A stretch of DNA of 51,643 nt from Erysipelotrichales bacterium (GTDB taxonomy: Bacteria > Bacillota_I > Bacilli_A > Erysipelotrichales > Erysipelotrichaceae), in the NCBI GenBank assembly GCA_910576855.1, contig CAJTJP010000023.1:1-51643 (forward strand), read 5' to 3'. Shown in pieces: positions 7,584 through 16,231 of the stretch. The position numbers were made by a program, and so were the translations under genes. Every line of letters starts with the position of its first letter. Within the stretch, counting starts at the first letter, position 1. The notes under the pieces were generated by a model that was not told the DNA's origin, ran no database searches, and saw nothing but the letters and a program-made list of their open reading frames with translations.

Positions 7584-8453
7584 TTAACCCAAAGATTTCA
7601 AATTGCTTCTATATTTCTGCATCTCTTTTTCGTCCGTGTTGTCTAATACAAATTGTAACCTGCTCGTTACCTTTTCACGATCATACGGCAAGAATGCTGT
7701 TACCGGCGTAAAATTAGAAATCGTGTTTCCCAAAAGATGTGTACGTATATTTAGGTTATTGATCAGAGTTTGTAATTCACGAATGCGTTCCTTTTCTAAG
7801 GCAGGTACAAATAAACCATGCTGTGCCATCCGATATAGCTCCGTGTCTAAAAAAAGCGTGAGAGAGTCCACGGAAATGAAATACGGATTAAGTCGATTGA
7901 ACAGCTTTGCACTGTTTCTTGCATTTCGTTCTCCTTTGCCTTTTCCCGCAAGTCCTGTCATATAATCAATACCTGCTTCATCCAATTTCCTGCACTGCTC
8001 CAAAACATCCTTTGAAGTATATCCCTTATCGGCAAGAGCAAGTGTTTCATCATCGCCGCTTTCCACACCGATGCTAAGTCCGTTAATACCCATTGCTCTT
8101 AATTTTCTAAGTTGCCGTACATCTTTACCTTTTATATCACGAATACTTGCAAACATAGCCATTGTTTGACATTTAATCAAATAGTCCCTTACTGTCAACG
8201 CCCGCAGTTTCAAATTTTCATAGCTCATTGCGAACGGATTCGCTCCCGTCCAGAATATTCTTCGTGCATTGGGTTGATAACGTTTAATCTTTGCTAAATC
8301 TTCCTCAAATTCCTCAATGGGTGACATTCTGAAACACTCGTTTTTATATAGGTTACAAAACTTACATTTATTATAAGTACATCCCGAAGTAGCTTGTATG
8401 ATAACTGAATGTGCTTCATACGGCGGTCGCCAAGTTCTCCCGGAAAAGTGCAT
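7584..8453 (-). CDS. Radical SAM protein, copy 2 of a tandem pair
   Basis: This 289-residue radical SAM enzyme of unknown substrate shows the cluster motif as C25-x4-C30-x2-C33, preceded by a WRPPYEA segment. The barrel continues with TGANPF near 70, GINGLSIGVESGDD near 124 (the usual SAM-contact region) and CRKLDEAGIDY. It is about 40-45% identical by eye to the next gene, with the same Cx4Cx2C spacing and the same end (KYRSNL / QYRKNL). Compared with its paralogue it lacks a few residues after IDYM, in the segment leading to the fourth strand. GGAG precedes the ATG. It follows its paralogue by 18 bp and is presumably cotranscribed from the promoter near 9400. Confidence 0.85.
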   Translation of the reverse strand: MHFSGRTWRPPYEAHSVIIQATSGCTYNKCKFCNLYKNECFRMSPIEEFEEDLAKIKRYQPNARRIFWTGANPFAMSYENLKLRALTVRDYLIKCQTMAMFASIRDIKGKDVRQLRKLRAMGINGLSIGVESGDDETLALADKGYTSKDVLEQCRKLDEAGIDYMTGLAGKGKGERNARNSAKLFNRLNPYFISVDSLTLFLDTELYRMAQHGLFVPALEKERIRELQTLINNLNIRTHLLGNTISNFTPVTAFLPYDREKVTSRLQFVLDNTDEKEMQKYRSNLKSLG

Positions 8454-8471
8454 AATGATTACTCCTTTCCT

Positions 8472-9371
8472 TTACAAATGATGAAGGTTTTTTCTATACT
8501 GCCGAAGTTCTTTTTCGCTGACATTTTCTATAATATCATCGAGAAATGCGATCATTTTTTCCTTGTCTTCCGGCAGTTGACCGTGAAATCGATATGCATT
8601 GGAAGCTCCCATCGCCGCAAAGGTGGTAGGTATCTGAAGATGTTCAACGAATGTTCGTATTTCTTTATATTTTTCGACTTCACTTTCCTCCTGCCAGTTA
8701 CCCTGTTGAATTTCAGCATAAAGATCGGAATAAGGATAAATTGTAAGCATATTTGCCCCAATTAGCGTAGGGTGTATCTGATTGCATATATCAGCTGTCA
8801 ATTTTGCTCCGATTTTTCCGCATCCTGCTCCTGAAATACCGACCAAATAAAAGAAACTGTAATGAATGCCCGCTTCATCTAATCTTTTGCATTGTTGTAC
8901 AATGTCAAAAGAGGAATATCCCTTGTTCATAAAACGTAAGGCTTCATCATCGCCTGTTTCTATACCGATTGTCAAACCGTCATACCCCATAATTCGCAGT
9001 TCGGTGAGCTCCTCATCGGTTTTCGACGTAATATCTGTAATCCTTGCAAACGAGCCGATTGTTTTCACGGACGGAAGATATTTGTGAATCAGTTCTCCAA
9101 TTATAGTTAATTTGTTATAGGATAAAACAAACGGATTAGCTCCTGTCAAAAATACTCGATCAAGACATTCTATGTTTCGATCTTTCAATGCCTCTTTAGC
9201 TTCCTTTAAATCACACTCAACATTCTCCAGAGGGGACATTCTGAATTTGAATGGTAAATCATGATACAAAGTGCAAAATTTACACTTATGATGCGTACAT
9301 CCTGCCGTTACTTCCAGCAAAAGTGATGCCGCTTCATACGGCGGCCGCCAAATCGTTCCTGTATAGTGCAT
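8472..9371 (-). CDS. Radical SAM protein, copy 1 of a tandem pair
   Basis: This 299-residue radical SAM protein has C25-x4-C30-x2-C33, a WRPPYEA N-terminal signature, TGANPF and the GLTIGIETGDDEAL region. The ATG at 9371 has AGGAG 7-9 nt upstream; a longer open frame to 9608 runs over the promoter and is not used. No auxiliary cluster, B12-binding or peptide-recognition domain is apparent, so the substrate is unknown. It is divergent from the HxlR-type regulator at 9520, which probably controls it. It could be a small-molecule or nucleic-acid modifying enzyme. Confidence 0.85.
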   Translation of the reverse strand: MHYTGTIWRPPYEAASLLLEVTAGCTHHKCKFCTLYHDLPFKFRMSPLENVECDLKEAKEALKDRNIECLDRVFLTGANPFVLSYNKLTIIGELIHKYLPSVKTIGSFARITDITSKTDEELTELRIMGYDGLTIGIETGDDEALRFMNKGYSSFDIVQQCKRLDEAGIHYSFFYLVGISGAGCGKIGAKLTADICNQIHPTLIGANMLTIYPYSDLYAEIQQGNWQEESEVEKYKEIRTFVEHLQIPTTFAAMGASNAYRFHGQLPEDKEKMIAFLDDIIENVSEKELRQYRKNLHHL

Positions 9372-9401
9372 AAAATCTCTCCTTTTCTGTAATTTATACT
9401 T

Positions 9402-9497
9402 ATTATACTTTTGTATAATTGTTTTACAAGTACTGTACTTTTTTATAGTATCTATATTGAAACAGCACATTGTTTTTAAGATAAGGTATGTTATACT
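9402..9497. promoter_or_regulatory. Divergent promoter region with palindromes (radical SAM pair / hxlR)
   Basis: Minus strand: TTGTAA (9424-9429), 16-bp spacer, TATAAT (9402-9407) for the radical SAM pair. Plus strand: TTGTTT (9470-9475), 16-bp spacer, TATACT (9492-9497) for the regulator. Two dyads lie here: TATAC TTTT GTATA (9404-9417), across the minus -10, and AAGTACTGTACTT (9428-9440), beside its -35. Both are plausible operators for an HxlR dimer; that role is inferred. Confidence 0.6.
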
Positions 9498-9519
9498 ATT
9501 TAAGAAAGAAGTGGTAAAA

Positions 9520-9852
9520 ATGAAAAAGAGTACATTATCTGTTGAGCGCTGCAAAACAATTTCTACCGTACAAAAGATTTTAGGCGGCAAATGGAAAATC
9601 GAAATCATTTATTATATTGCCTTTCAGAACATACACCGTTTTGGGGAACTTCGCAGACATATCGGTGACATTACGGAATCAAGTTTAGCAAAGCAGCTTC
9701 GGGAATTAGAAGCAGACGGCTTTATAAGTCGTTATGATTACAAAGAAATACCTCTCCGTGTGGAATATAATCTTACTGAGCTAGGAAAAAGTTTTATTCC
9801 TGTTTTGAAATATATGAAACAATGGGGAGATGAAAACCTTAATGTACAATAA
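9520..9852 (+). CDS. HxlR-family winged-helix transcriptional regulator
   Basis: This 110-residue DNA-binding protein has the HxlR signature: a conserved cysteine (Cys11), KILGGKWKIEIIYYIA, RFGELRRHIGDIT, and SLAKQLRELEADGFISR (recognition helix and wing). It ends with the ELGKSFIPVLKYMKQWG dimerization helix. Family members often sense electrophiles or oxidants through the N-terminal cysteine. It is divergently placed to two radical SAM genes with palindromes between them, which suggests local control. The start at 9520 is chosen over 9457 because the latter would begin upstream of the predicted promoter -35 and -10. The ribosome-binding site (AGAAGTGG) is weak. Confidence 0.88.
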   Translation: MKKSTLSVERCKTISTVQKILGGKWKIEIIYYIAFQNIHRFGELRRHIGDITESSLAKQLRELEADGFISRYDYKEIPLRVEYNLTELGKSFIPVLKYMKQWGDENLNVQ

Positions 9853-10151
9853 AGAATCGTATAACAGCTATACATTATTTTACACAAAAAAAACGACGCT
9901 CTGTGAGTTCATTACTCACAAAACTGCCGGCTGTTTATATTTCATCGATTATTGAGATCAAAAGATCTTAACAGAGAATAAGAATTCAGTACATACTCTT
10001 ATAAGGAATATAAACTGTCATCTTTATTCTCATTGTAATTTTCACCGCAATACTTTATTTGATTGACGGCACAACCTATAGAAGCGCCCTTACACATGCT
10101 TTTAAAACCTCAAGGAGCCTTCTTTTTTCATTTCTATAAGCATGAAGTTAC

Positions 10152-10451
10152 CTATTCACCAACCTTAACCCTTTTATAAATGCTCCCGCAATCCTTACAG
10201 GTAATTTTCATTTCATAGCTCATTACCTTTTTATCCAAAATCGTAATCAACGGCTCTTGATCCTTCGGACAACAGAATCGATTTTTAATCGTGATCAATT
10301 CATCATCGCATTCACTGCCCGTTTTACTGTTCTCAAACGTTATATCGGCACTGCCTTTACTGCCGCAGTTACATTGATAATGCAGTTCTAAATGATCATA
10401 CGTTGAATAGCATAAATAGCCGATTTTTTCATTGCATTGATCACAATACAT
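10152..10451 (-). CDS. Small zinc-ribbon-like protein of unknown function
   Basis: The 99-residue product has nine cysteines, including CDQC (3-6), CNCG near 27, CC near 65 and CKDCG near 85, and so probably binds one or two zinc ions. No helical DNA-binding domain, signal or membrane segment is seen, and I do not recognise the family. The gene stands alone, with about 300 bp on its 3' side holding only a 7-bp hairpin (9902-9920) and no other gene. Confidence 0.55.
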   Translation of the reverse strand: MYCDQCNEKIGYLCYSTYDHLELHYQCNCGSKGSADITFENSKTGSECDDELITIKNRFCCPKDQEPLITILDKKVMSYEMKITCKDCGSIYKRVKVGE

Positions 10452-10605
10452 TCATCCACCGTAATTCGCTGCCAGTCTCGTATTTATCAATTCTTTATTT
10501 TTTAAGCTTCTTGCCATCATCTTTGCTTCTTTTCTTATTTTTAATAATTTTTATAAGCTGATGCATCACTTTTCTGATAAATAATGAGTAGTGAACATTG
10601 CTTGT

Positions 10606-11283
10606 TTAACATGCCAATTGAATTCTTCTTTTATAATCCGGCATATAATTCTCAATAATCGCATAAAAAGCCTTTGAATGATTCGGTTGAATAAAATGAA
10701 CAAATTCATGCAGGATAACATATTCAATAAATTCAATCGGATAATGAATCAAGCGCTTATTCAATGTAATTTGATGCTTCAGCGGAATACAGCTACCCCA
10801 ACGACTTTTCATCATACGCACCTTGATCACCGGCTCCTTCAACTCATAATCTGCCAGCATATTTCTGGTAATATCGGCAATATCATGGAATATATCATGA
10901 CACAGTCGATCTAAAAAACGTCTGATTACCTTTTCCTTATCGGAATTCTTTTTCAGGATCACATGAACAATGCCATCCTCATAAGTCACATGTTCATAGT
11001 TACCCTGTACGTATTTAATCTTATATTGCTTACCGAAAAGCATCAGCTGATGCTCAGACAACAACACACGCTGACTTTGTGAAAGACGTGCCTGTTGATG
11101 CTTTCTGATCCACTCAATCTTAGCAGAAACGAATTCATCAATACGCTCCAACGGTACAAAGGCATTGGCACTGACAACAATTTCACCGTTTTCATTGATT
11201 CTCATATTAATATTTTTTACCTTTTTAATTAACAATGTATAAGCAATCGGGTATTTCTTACATTGTATTGTTCTCGGTTCCAT
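10606..11283 (-). CDS. YgjP-like (DUF45/SprT-type) metallopeptidase domain protein
   Basis: The 225-residue protein belongs to the M48-like YgjP family. The zinc motif is HEFVHF near residue 190, with a third histidine in PNHSKAF, and the conserved KSRWGSC segment precedes it. The N-terminal half (residues 1-120) is the usual family beta-rich region. It is predicted to be cytoplasmic; substrates of the family are poorly known. I place the start at the ATG at 11283, since AAAGGA lies 9 nt upstream; an ATG ten codons earlier has no visible Shine-Dalgarno sequence. The 390-bp gap upstream to 11672 is AT-rich and shows no gene. Confidence 0.8.
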   Translation of the reverse strand: MEPRTIQCKKYPIAYTLLIKKVKNINMRINENGEIVVSANAFVPLERIDEFVSAKIEWIRKHQQARLSQSQRVLLSEHQLMLFGKQYKIKYVQGNYEHVTYEDGIVHVILKKNSDKEKVIRRFLDRLCHDIFHDIADITRNMLADYELKEPVIKVRMMKSRWGSCIPLKHQITLNKRLIHYPIEFIEYVILHEFVHFIQPNHSKAFYAIIENYMPDYKRRIQLAC

Positions 11284-11672
11284 GCGCATCGTTCCTTTAT
11301 TCTTCTTATTCATCTGTTAACTTATATTGATTATTTAGTTGATGATTGATCTGCATTCTGTTTAAAGCCTCTGATCATAAACATTATCATTTATGATCAA
11401 ACATGCATTTCTTTTTTAGTCAATCACAGTAATATTATTATCTCATAAAAGTATTAAAAAAGAAATGAAATATTTAATGATTTTTCATATAATGATAACG
11501 CTTTTCTCACGCTTTAACAGCGGTAATTTTTATAAAGCATACAGATAAACAAAGTTGTCAGTCAAAATGCTTTTTTTAATAATATTTATATATTTATGAA
11601 AAATATGATTCAATTATATAACGACAGTTTTAAAAGAAAGTGTATCTGTGATACAATAGCATAGGTGATCTG

Positions 11673-12629
11673 ATGAAAAAACAAAATCCGTTTTATTACA
11701 GTGATGATAATAAACGCTATCATACATGGAACTTCTACTTGAAAAAGCAATATCAAGAAAAGGTTTTTAAGGTCGCATTGAATGCGAATTTTTCCTGTCC
11801 GAATCGTGACGGTACATGCGGAATCGGCGGCTGTACATTTTGTACGGCACTGGGCAGCGGTGATTGTGCCGGAGATGTTGAAGATGATTTAATGACGCAA
11901 TACCAAAAGGGATTACAGCTCATGCGCAGCAAATGGCCAAACGGCAAAGGCATGGCATATTTTCAAGCCTATACGAATACTTATGCGCCGCTTTCTGTAT
12001 TGAAACAAACCTTTACACCGTTTATTGAGACTGAAGATGTCAAGGCATTATGTATCGCAACACGTGCGGATTGTCTCGAAGATGATAAAATCGCATGGCT
12101 AAAGGAATGCAGCGAAAAAAAGGATATATGGATTGAATTAGGACTGCAAAGCATTCATGATACGACTGCGCGTATGGTGAATCGCGGACACAGCTATGCG
12201 GATTTTCTTGATTGTATTCAGCGCTTAAAAGGCAGCAATTTAAAAATCTGCGTGCATTTGATTAACGGACTCCCCCATGAAAGCAAAGCGATGATGTTAG
12301 AAAGTGCAAGAGCGTTATCGAAACTCCCGATTCATGCCGTAAAGCTGCATATGCTTCATCTGATGAAAGATACGAAAATGGCTGTACAATATGTTCGTGA
12401 ATCCTTTCCGCTGTTAACGAAAGAACAGTATATCGATATTGTGATTCGACAGCTGGAGCTGTTTCCGCCGCAGTTTGTCATACAGCGCTTGACCGGAGAC
12501 GGAGTTCAACAGAATTTATTGGCACCGCAGTGGACATGTAAAAAAGTAGTTGTATTAAATGATATTGATAAAGAAATGGTAAAGCGTAATACATGGCAAG
12601 GAAAATATTATCAAGTGAACGATATTTAA
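11673..12629 (+). CDS. ytqA: TIGR01212-family radical SAM protein (YtqA/YhcC-like)
   Basis: The 318-residue protein matches the YhcC/YtqA family. It shows YHTWNFYLKKQ near the N-terminus, an iron-sulfur motif in SCPNRDGTCGIGGCTFC near residues 41-57, YFQAYTNTYAP, IATRADCL, WIELGLQSIHD and GDG near the end. The reaction is not established for most members. AGGTGATC precedes the ATG. It stands alone with its own terminator and borders the mobile region that starts about 110 bp downstream, so it marks the left chromosomal flank of that insertion. Confidence 0.88.
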   Translation: MKKQNPFYYSDDNKRYHTWNFYLKKQYQEKVFKVALNANFSCPNRDGTCGIGGCTFCTALGSGDCAGDVEDDLMTQYQKGLQLMRSKWPNGKGMAYFQAYTNTYAPLSVLKQTFTPFIETEDVKALCIATRADCLEDDKIAWLKECSEKKDIWIELGLQSIHDTTARMVNRGHSYADFLDCIQRLKGSNLKICVHLINGLPHESKAMMLESARALSKLPIHAVKLHMLHLMKDTKMAVQYVRESFPLLTKEQYIDIVIRQLELFPPQFVIQRLTGDGVQQNLLAPQWTCKKVVVLNDIDKEMVKRNTWQGKYYQVNDI

Positions 12630-12666
12630 AAAGTGCCTTGACTTCATGTCTCAGCACTTTTGTTTT
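12628..12666 (+). terminator. Rho-independent terminator after ytqA
   Basis: AAAAGTGC pairs with GCACTTTT across an 18-nt loop, ending in TTTTGTTTT, immediately after the stop codon. Confidence 0.8.
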
Positions 12667-12740
12667 ACCGGCATTTAAATACCTATTCTTTTGCTCATGT
12701 GAGATAAAGAAGTAAAAGAAGTGTAAAAAATTTTGCCGTT

Positions 12741-12766
12741 CCCTGTCCGGCTGACTGCCGGACGGG
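12741..12766 (-). terminator. Strong hairpin after the recombinase gene
   Basis: On the minus strand CCCGTCCGGC pairs with GCCGGACAGGG over a 5-nt loop, followed about 8 nt later by TTTTTT. It is a likely terminator for the recombinase transcript. Confidence 0.65.
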
Positions 12767-12773
12767 TCGGGCT

Positions 12774-14312
12774 TTAGTTGGGCAATTCTACCTTGCCGAC
12801 AAAAGAGTAATAGATTTCGATTCCCTGTCTGCGGAGCTTCCCCCGGCGTTTCCCGTCAAGGGCTTCCGATTCGTGGATTACGATTTTCTCCACAAACTCC
12901 CGTAACAGGGTAGGGGTGAGTTCCTCAAAGCTGGTGTACTTGCGTACCACTTTCATAAACTTTTCAGCGTTTGCCGTGGCTTCCAGCGTCCTTGAAAGCT
13001 CGCCCTGCAGAACGGCGGCACGTTCTTTCAGTTCCTTTTGCTCTGCTTCGTAGTCTGCCGAAAGCTCCGTGAAACGCTCGTCCGATATGCGCCCGGTCAC
13101 GCTGTCCTCATACAGCCGCTTGAATATAGCGGAGAGTTCCGCAATCCGTTTTTCTGCCGCTTCCAGCTCTTTCTTCTTGGCGGCGTTCCGGCGTTTGCTC
13201 CCGTCCTCGGTCTGCTCGGTCAACAGCTTCATAAACCGGGCTTCGTGCTTTGCGGCGTAGCTGGTGACTTTCCGTAAATTCTCGGTCACTCCCTCGGTCA
13301 ACAGGTCGGTGCGGATAAAGTGCGCCGTACAGTCTGCCGTGCGCTTCTTGTAGCTGCCGCATATGTAGCAGTCCTGCTCGTCATAGCGGTTGGGGCGTTT
13401 GCGCTGCTTGCGCAGCTCCTGCACACGCTCCCATGTGTCCTTGTCGATTATCTGCTCATGGTGGTTCTCAAAGATTGCCTGTTTGTCCTCGCTGTTGTAG
13501 ATAATCTTGCTGCACTTGTAGGATTGGGTGGTGGTCTTGAAGTTCACAAGGCAGCCCGTGTATTCCCAGTTTTCAAGGATATGCACCACGGTGTTCGCCG
13601 CCCACTTGCACTCATAGCCGGGGTGGTAGCGGCGGGTTCTCCCTGTCCGGCGGTATTCCAGCGTTCCCGGCGTGGGGATTTCCTGCTCCGTGAGCATACG
13701 GGCTATCTTGGTCGGTCCGTTCCCGGCAAGGCAAAGGCTGTAAATCTGCTTCACCACGGGGGCGGCTTCCTCGTCAATGATGAAATTTTCGTCCTCGTCC
13801 ATGAGGTAGCCGTACACGGGCTTGCTTGTGACGGGCTTCCCGCTCATGCCTTTTGACCTCTTGACCGCTCTGATTTTCTTGCTCGTATCCCTCACCAGCC
13901 ATTCGTTGAAAATATTACGCAAAGGTGCAAAGTCATTCTCGCCCTGTGCGCTGTCAACGCCGTCATTGATAGCAATGAAACGGACGTTTTTCTGTGGGAA
14001 AATCATTTCCGTATACATTCCCACTTGAAGATAGTTTCGCCCTAACCGTGACATATCCTTTACAATGACTGTTCCCACAAGCCCCGCTTCAATGTCGGCA
14101 AGCATGGACTGGAAGCCGGGTCTTTGGAAATTTACCCCGGAGAATCCGTCGTCCGTGTACCATTTGAGGTTGGTAAAGCCGTTCTGTTTTGCGTAGGCTT
14201 CAAGAATTCTTTTCTGGTTGCTTATGGAATTGGATTCCCCGGAAAGCTCGTCCTCATGGGATAATCTCGGATATAGGGCGGTAATAAGTTGCTGGGTGGT
14301 CTGTCTTGACAT
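12774..14312 (-). CDS. Large serine recombinase (TnpX-like), zinc ribbon partly deleted
   Basis: This 512-residue site-specific recombinase would excise and integrate the element. The N-terminal resolvase domain has the nucleophile in YPRLS (Ser18), GESNSISNQK, DDGFSG and the DMSRLGRNYLQVG arginines. The recombinase domain follows (about 165-310), then a long coiled coil (about 365-455) and a C-terminal basic tail. In the zinc-ribbon region the sequence runs from KRPNRYDE straight to QDCYICG (Cys315, Cys318). Relatives normally carry about 30 more residues here, including a first CxxC pair. GGAGG precedes the ATG. The in-frame deletion may weaken DNA binding. Confidence 0.9.
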   Translation of the reverse strand: MSRQTTQQLITALYPRLSHEDELSGESNSISNQKRILEAYAKQNGFTNLKWYTDDGFSGVNFQRPGFQSMLADIEAGLVGTVIVKDMSRLGRNYLQVGMYTEMIFPQKNVRFIAINDGVDSAQGENDFAPLRNIFNEWLVRDTSKKIRAVKRSKGMSGKPVTSKPVYGYLMDEDENFIIDEEAAPVVKQIYSLCLAGNGPTKIARMLTEQEIPTPGTLEYRRTGRTRRYHPGYECKWAANTVVHILENWEYTGCLVNFKTTTQSYKCSKIIYNSEDKQAIFENHHEQIIDKDTWERVQELRKQRKRPNRYDEQDCYICGSYKKRTADCTAHFIRTDLLTEGVTENLRKVTSYAAKHEARFMKLLTEQTEDGSKRRNAAKKKELEAAEKRIAELSAIFKRLYEDSVTGRISDERFTELSADYEAEQKELKERAAVLQGELSRTLEATANAEKFMKVVRKYTSFEELTPTLLREFVEKIVIHESEALDGKRRGKLRRQGIEIYYSFVGKVELPN

Positions 14313-14530
14313 AGATTCCTCCGTTTCCGACAGCCAGCCCCACTATTCCGTAGGCTTATTATAGCTTAGGGCGGGGTGGGCTGTACAGTTCTTTTTGCTA
14401 CTTTATGTCGAAAAATATCACGGTTTTTCATTAAGGCTTGTCGCAAATTAGATGTTTATGGAAATAATCTCTGATTTGTGCTACAATAATCTGACAGCTC
14501 TTTATTTTATATTTTGTGAGGTAGAACACT

Positions 14531-14977
14531 ATGGAAGCAAAACAAATATTGGATTACTGCCTTTCCTCCTTAAACGGCACGGTACTCGTTGAAAGTTGGG
14601 GCGAAAAAGGGATTTTCTACAATCCCGGTCTTGTATTAAAACGTGGCGTATATGTTCTGACTGTTAAGGAAAAAGACGGTGATAACGATAAAGCGTCCAA
14701 TCTTGACAGAACAGGTATTTACCGTGTCAATCTTGGACTGCGAAAAAGCACATTCCAAAAGATGTATGGTAAAATTCCGGCACGTCCGGCGGCGGGTGGT
14801 GTCGTGGATATGGATTGTGATTTCACTGCTTTAGACATTATCATTCCCCACCCGGTTTATGCTTGGATGGGGTGGGTAAGCGTCCTAAATCCGTCCAAAC
14901 AGACATTTGAACGGTTAAAGCCCCTTATTCAAGAAGCATACGAATTTTCAGTCGAAAAATTCAAGAAAAGAAAATAG
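14531..14977 (+). CDS. DUF6194 family protein (cargo)
   Basis: The 148-residue protein matches the DUF6194 family pattern: GIFYNPG near 27, VKEKDGDNDKASNLDR (about 46-61), YRVNLGLRK, DFTALDIIIPHPVYAWMGWV and a C-terminal EAYEFSVEKF helix. No function is established for the family. It is on the opposite strand to the surrounding element genes and is less GC-rich than they are, which suggests it was acquired as cargo. GAGGT lies 9 nt before the ATG, and it has its own terminator. Confidence 0.7.
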   Translation: MEAKQILDYCLSSLNGTVLVESWGEKGIFYNPGLVLKRGVYVLTVKEKDGDNDKASNLDRTGIYRVNLGLRKSTFQKMYGKIPARPAAGGVVDMDCDFTALDIIIPHPVYAWMGWVSVLNPSKQTFERLKPLIQEAYEFSVEKFKKRK

Positions 14978-14987
14978 GCGGGAACTG

Positions 14988-15018
14988 GCGGTCACGCTCT
15001 CCGGCATGACCGCTTTTT
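14988..15018 (+). terminator. Terminator after the DUF6194 gene
   Basis: GCGGTCA pairs with TGACCGC across a 12-nt loop, followed by TTTTT. Confidence 0.8.
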
Positions 15019-15028
15019 CATGCCCGGT

Positions 15029-15226
15029 TTATGCGGTAAAAGGCGGTTTGTGTCCGGCTGCGCTTTCGGCTACCAGCACTTTCATCATCTTGTCGGCGGC
15101 GGTGGCGGTGGTGTCCTGTTTGAAGTAGCCGGAAACCACAAGGACGGTGTTCCCCCGGCGTACCTCGGTCACACAATCCGGGCGGCGGGCGGTAGTGGCG
15201 GTGCTTTTGTTGGGGGTGTCGGTCAT
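15029..15226 (-). CDS. tnpW: TnpW-like transposon-encoded protein
   Basis: The 65-residue protein resembles TnpW of Tn4451-type elements, with a Thr/Lys-rich N-terminus, the VRRGNTVLVVSGYFKQ beta segment and the TAADKMMKVL helix. Its ATG overlaps the stop of the DnaC-like gene by 4 bp (ATGA), so the two are translationally coupled. Its role is not known. The assignment is from recollection of the family sequence. Confidence 0.65.
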   Translation of the reverse strand: MTDTPNKSTATTARRPDCVTEVRRGNTVLVVSGYFKQDTTATAADKMMKVLVAESAAGHKPPFTA

Positions 15227-16074
15227 AGGCTCTCCTTTCTGTTCAGCAGCGTTTTAAGCTGTTCCATTTTCTCCCTTGCTTTGGCTTTTCTGAAATTCTC
15301 CCCGGTAATACAGACAGGGGAACACATTTCAATAAGGCGGTCATAAATCCGGGCGTGGGGCGTGTCCTCCGGGTTCTGCAATTCTTCCAGCGTCAAATTT
15401 GTGGTGACTATCAGCGGCTTTCTGCTGCGGTATCGGCTGTCTATCACGTTGTAAACCTGTTCAAACCCGTATTCCGTGCCACGCTCCATGCCGAAATCGT
15501 CAAGGATAAGCTGAGGGAAGCTGCAAAGGCGGGATATGTATTCGTTCCTGTCCTTGTAGCTGGCGGCAAGGTCATTGAGGATAAAGGCAAAATTCGTCAT
15601 GCACACGGAAACCTCTTTCTTCATGAGGGCGTTGGCGATACACCCGGCAAAATAGCTCTTGCCTGTGCCGACTTCTCCCCACAAAATCATTCCGTGGTTT
15701 CCGTCCTTTATCTGCTCCCATTGTTCCACATAGGCACGTGCTTTCGCCATTTGGGGGCATTTCCCGTTGTCATTCTCGAAAGTCCATTCCCTCATAGCCG
15801 GGTCTGTAAATCCCTTTCTTTTCAGCCTTTCCACTTCCTCCCGGTGCTTGTGTTCCCGATCTGCGGCTTCCAGCGTTTCCCGGCGTTTCCGCTGGCAGTC
15901 ACATTCTTTGGGGTGTCGGTCACGTCCGAAAATCGTCTTGCCCTCCGGGAAGTAGGCTTCTTTGGGCTGGCGGCAGCTCCCGCAATATAAAAGCCCGTCC
16001 TCCCCGGTGTAGTCCTCCGGCTCTGCTTCCTGTACCGTGGCAAGCCGGAAAACAGCGTTATCATAATCACTCAT
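15223..16074 (-). CDS. DnaC/IstB-like ATP-binding protein of a mobile element
   Basis: The 283-residue AAA+ ATPase resembles helicase loaders. An N-terminal zinc-binding region (CGSCRQP near 32-38, CDCQRKR near 58-64) and a charged helix (65-95) precede the ATPase domain. Walker A is GEVGTGKS near 135, Walker B LILDDFG near 192, and VTTNLTLEEL is the sensor 1 region. In Tn1549-like elements this gene follows repA and is thought to assist element replication. A remnant of repA lies just upstream here, and tnpW overlaps its end. AAGGAGG precedes the ATG. Confidence 0.85.
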   Translation of the reverse strand: MSDYDNAVFRLATVQEAEPEDYTGEDGLLYCGSCRQPKEAYFPEGKTIFGRDRHPKECDCQRKRRETLEAADREHKHREEVERLKRKGFTDPAMREWTFENDNGKCPQMAKARAYVEQWEQIKDGNHGMILWGEVGTGKSYFAGCIANALMKKEVSVCMTNFAFILNDLAASYKDRNEYISRLCSFPQLILDDFGMERGTEYGFEQVYNVIDSRYRSRKPLIVTTNLTLEELQNPEDTPHARIYDRLIEMCSPVCITGENFRKAKAREKMEQLKTLLNRKESL

Positions 16075-16137
16075 AAAATCATTCCTCCTTGTTCATGGTC
16101 TTTTACGCCCTGTTTACGGGGCGTTGTATCTATGCTG

Positions 16138-16231
16138 TCAAAGGCTCTCGCCCTCTTTGTAGGTATAGTCGGGGATTCCCTTTTTAGGCTTTCCCTTTGC
16201 CCTGTCATCAGCCGCCCCATAGTCGGCATTT
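16138..16231 (-). pseudogene. C-terminal remnant of a RepA-type replication initiator
   Basis: Between the mobC stop and the DnaC-like gene, one minus-strand frame encodes a tail ending GKPKKGIPDYTYKEGESL and a stop at 16138-16140. This matches the terminal segment I associate with RepA proteins that precede the DnaC-like gene in these elements. No start codon or upstream domain is present; the frame runs into mobC out of phase. The simplest reading is a deletion fusing mobC directly to the end of repA. The assignment rests on a short segment. Confidence 0.5.

Noticed and set aside
9902-9920. Hairpin TGTGAGT / ACTCACA downstream of hxlR
   Set aside because: A perfect 7-bp stem, but no T run follows on the plus strand; too weak to call a terminator or an operator with confidence.
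13320-13856. Plus-strand open frame of 178 residues
   Set aside because: It lies entirely antisense to the serine recombinase; the hydrophobic Leu/Val-rich translation is an artefact of GC-rich coding sequence and has no ribosome-binding site.
15355-15990. Plus-strand open frame of 211 residues
   Set aside because: Antisense to the DnaC-like ATPase gene, which shows clear Walker motifs on the other strand.
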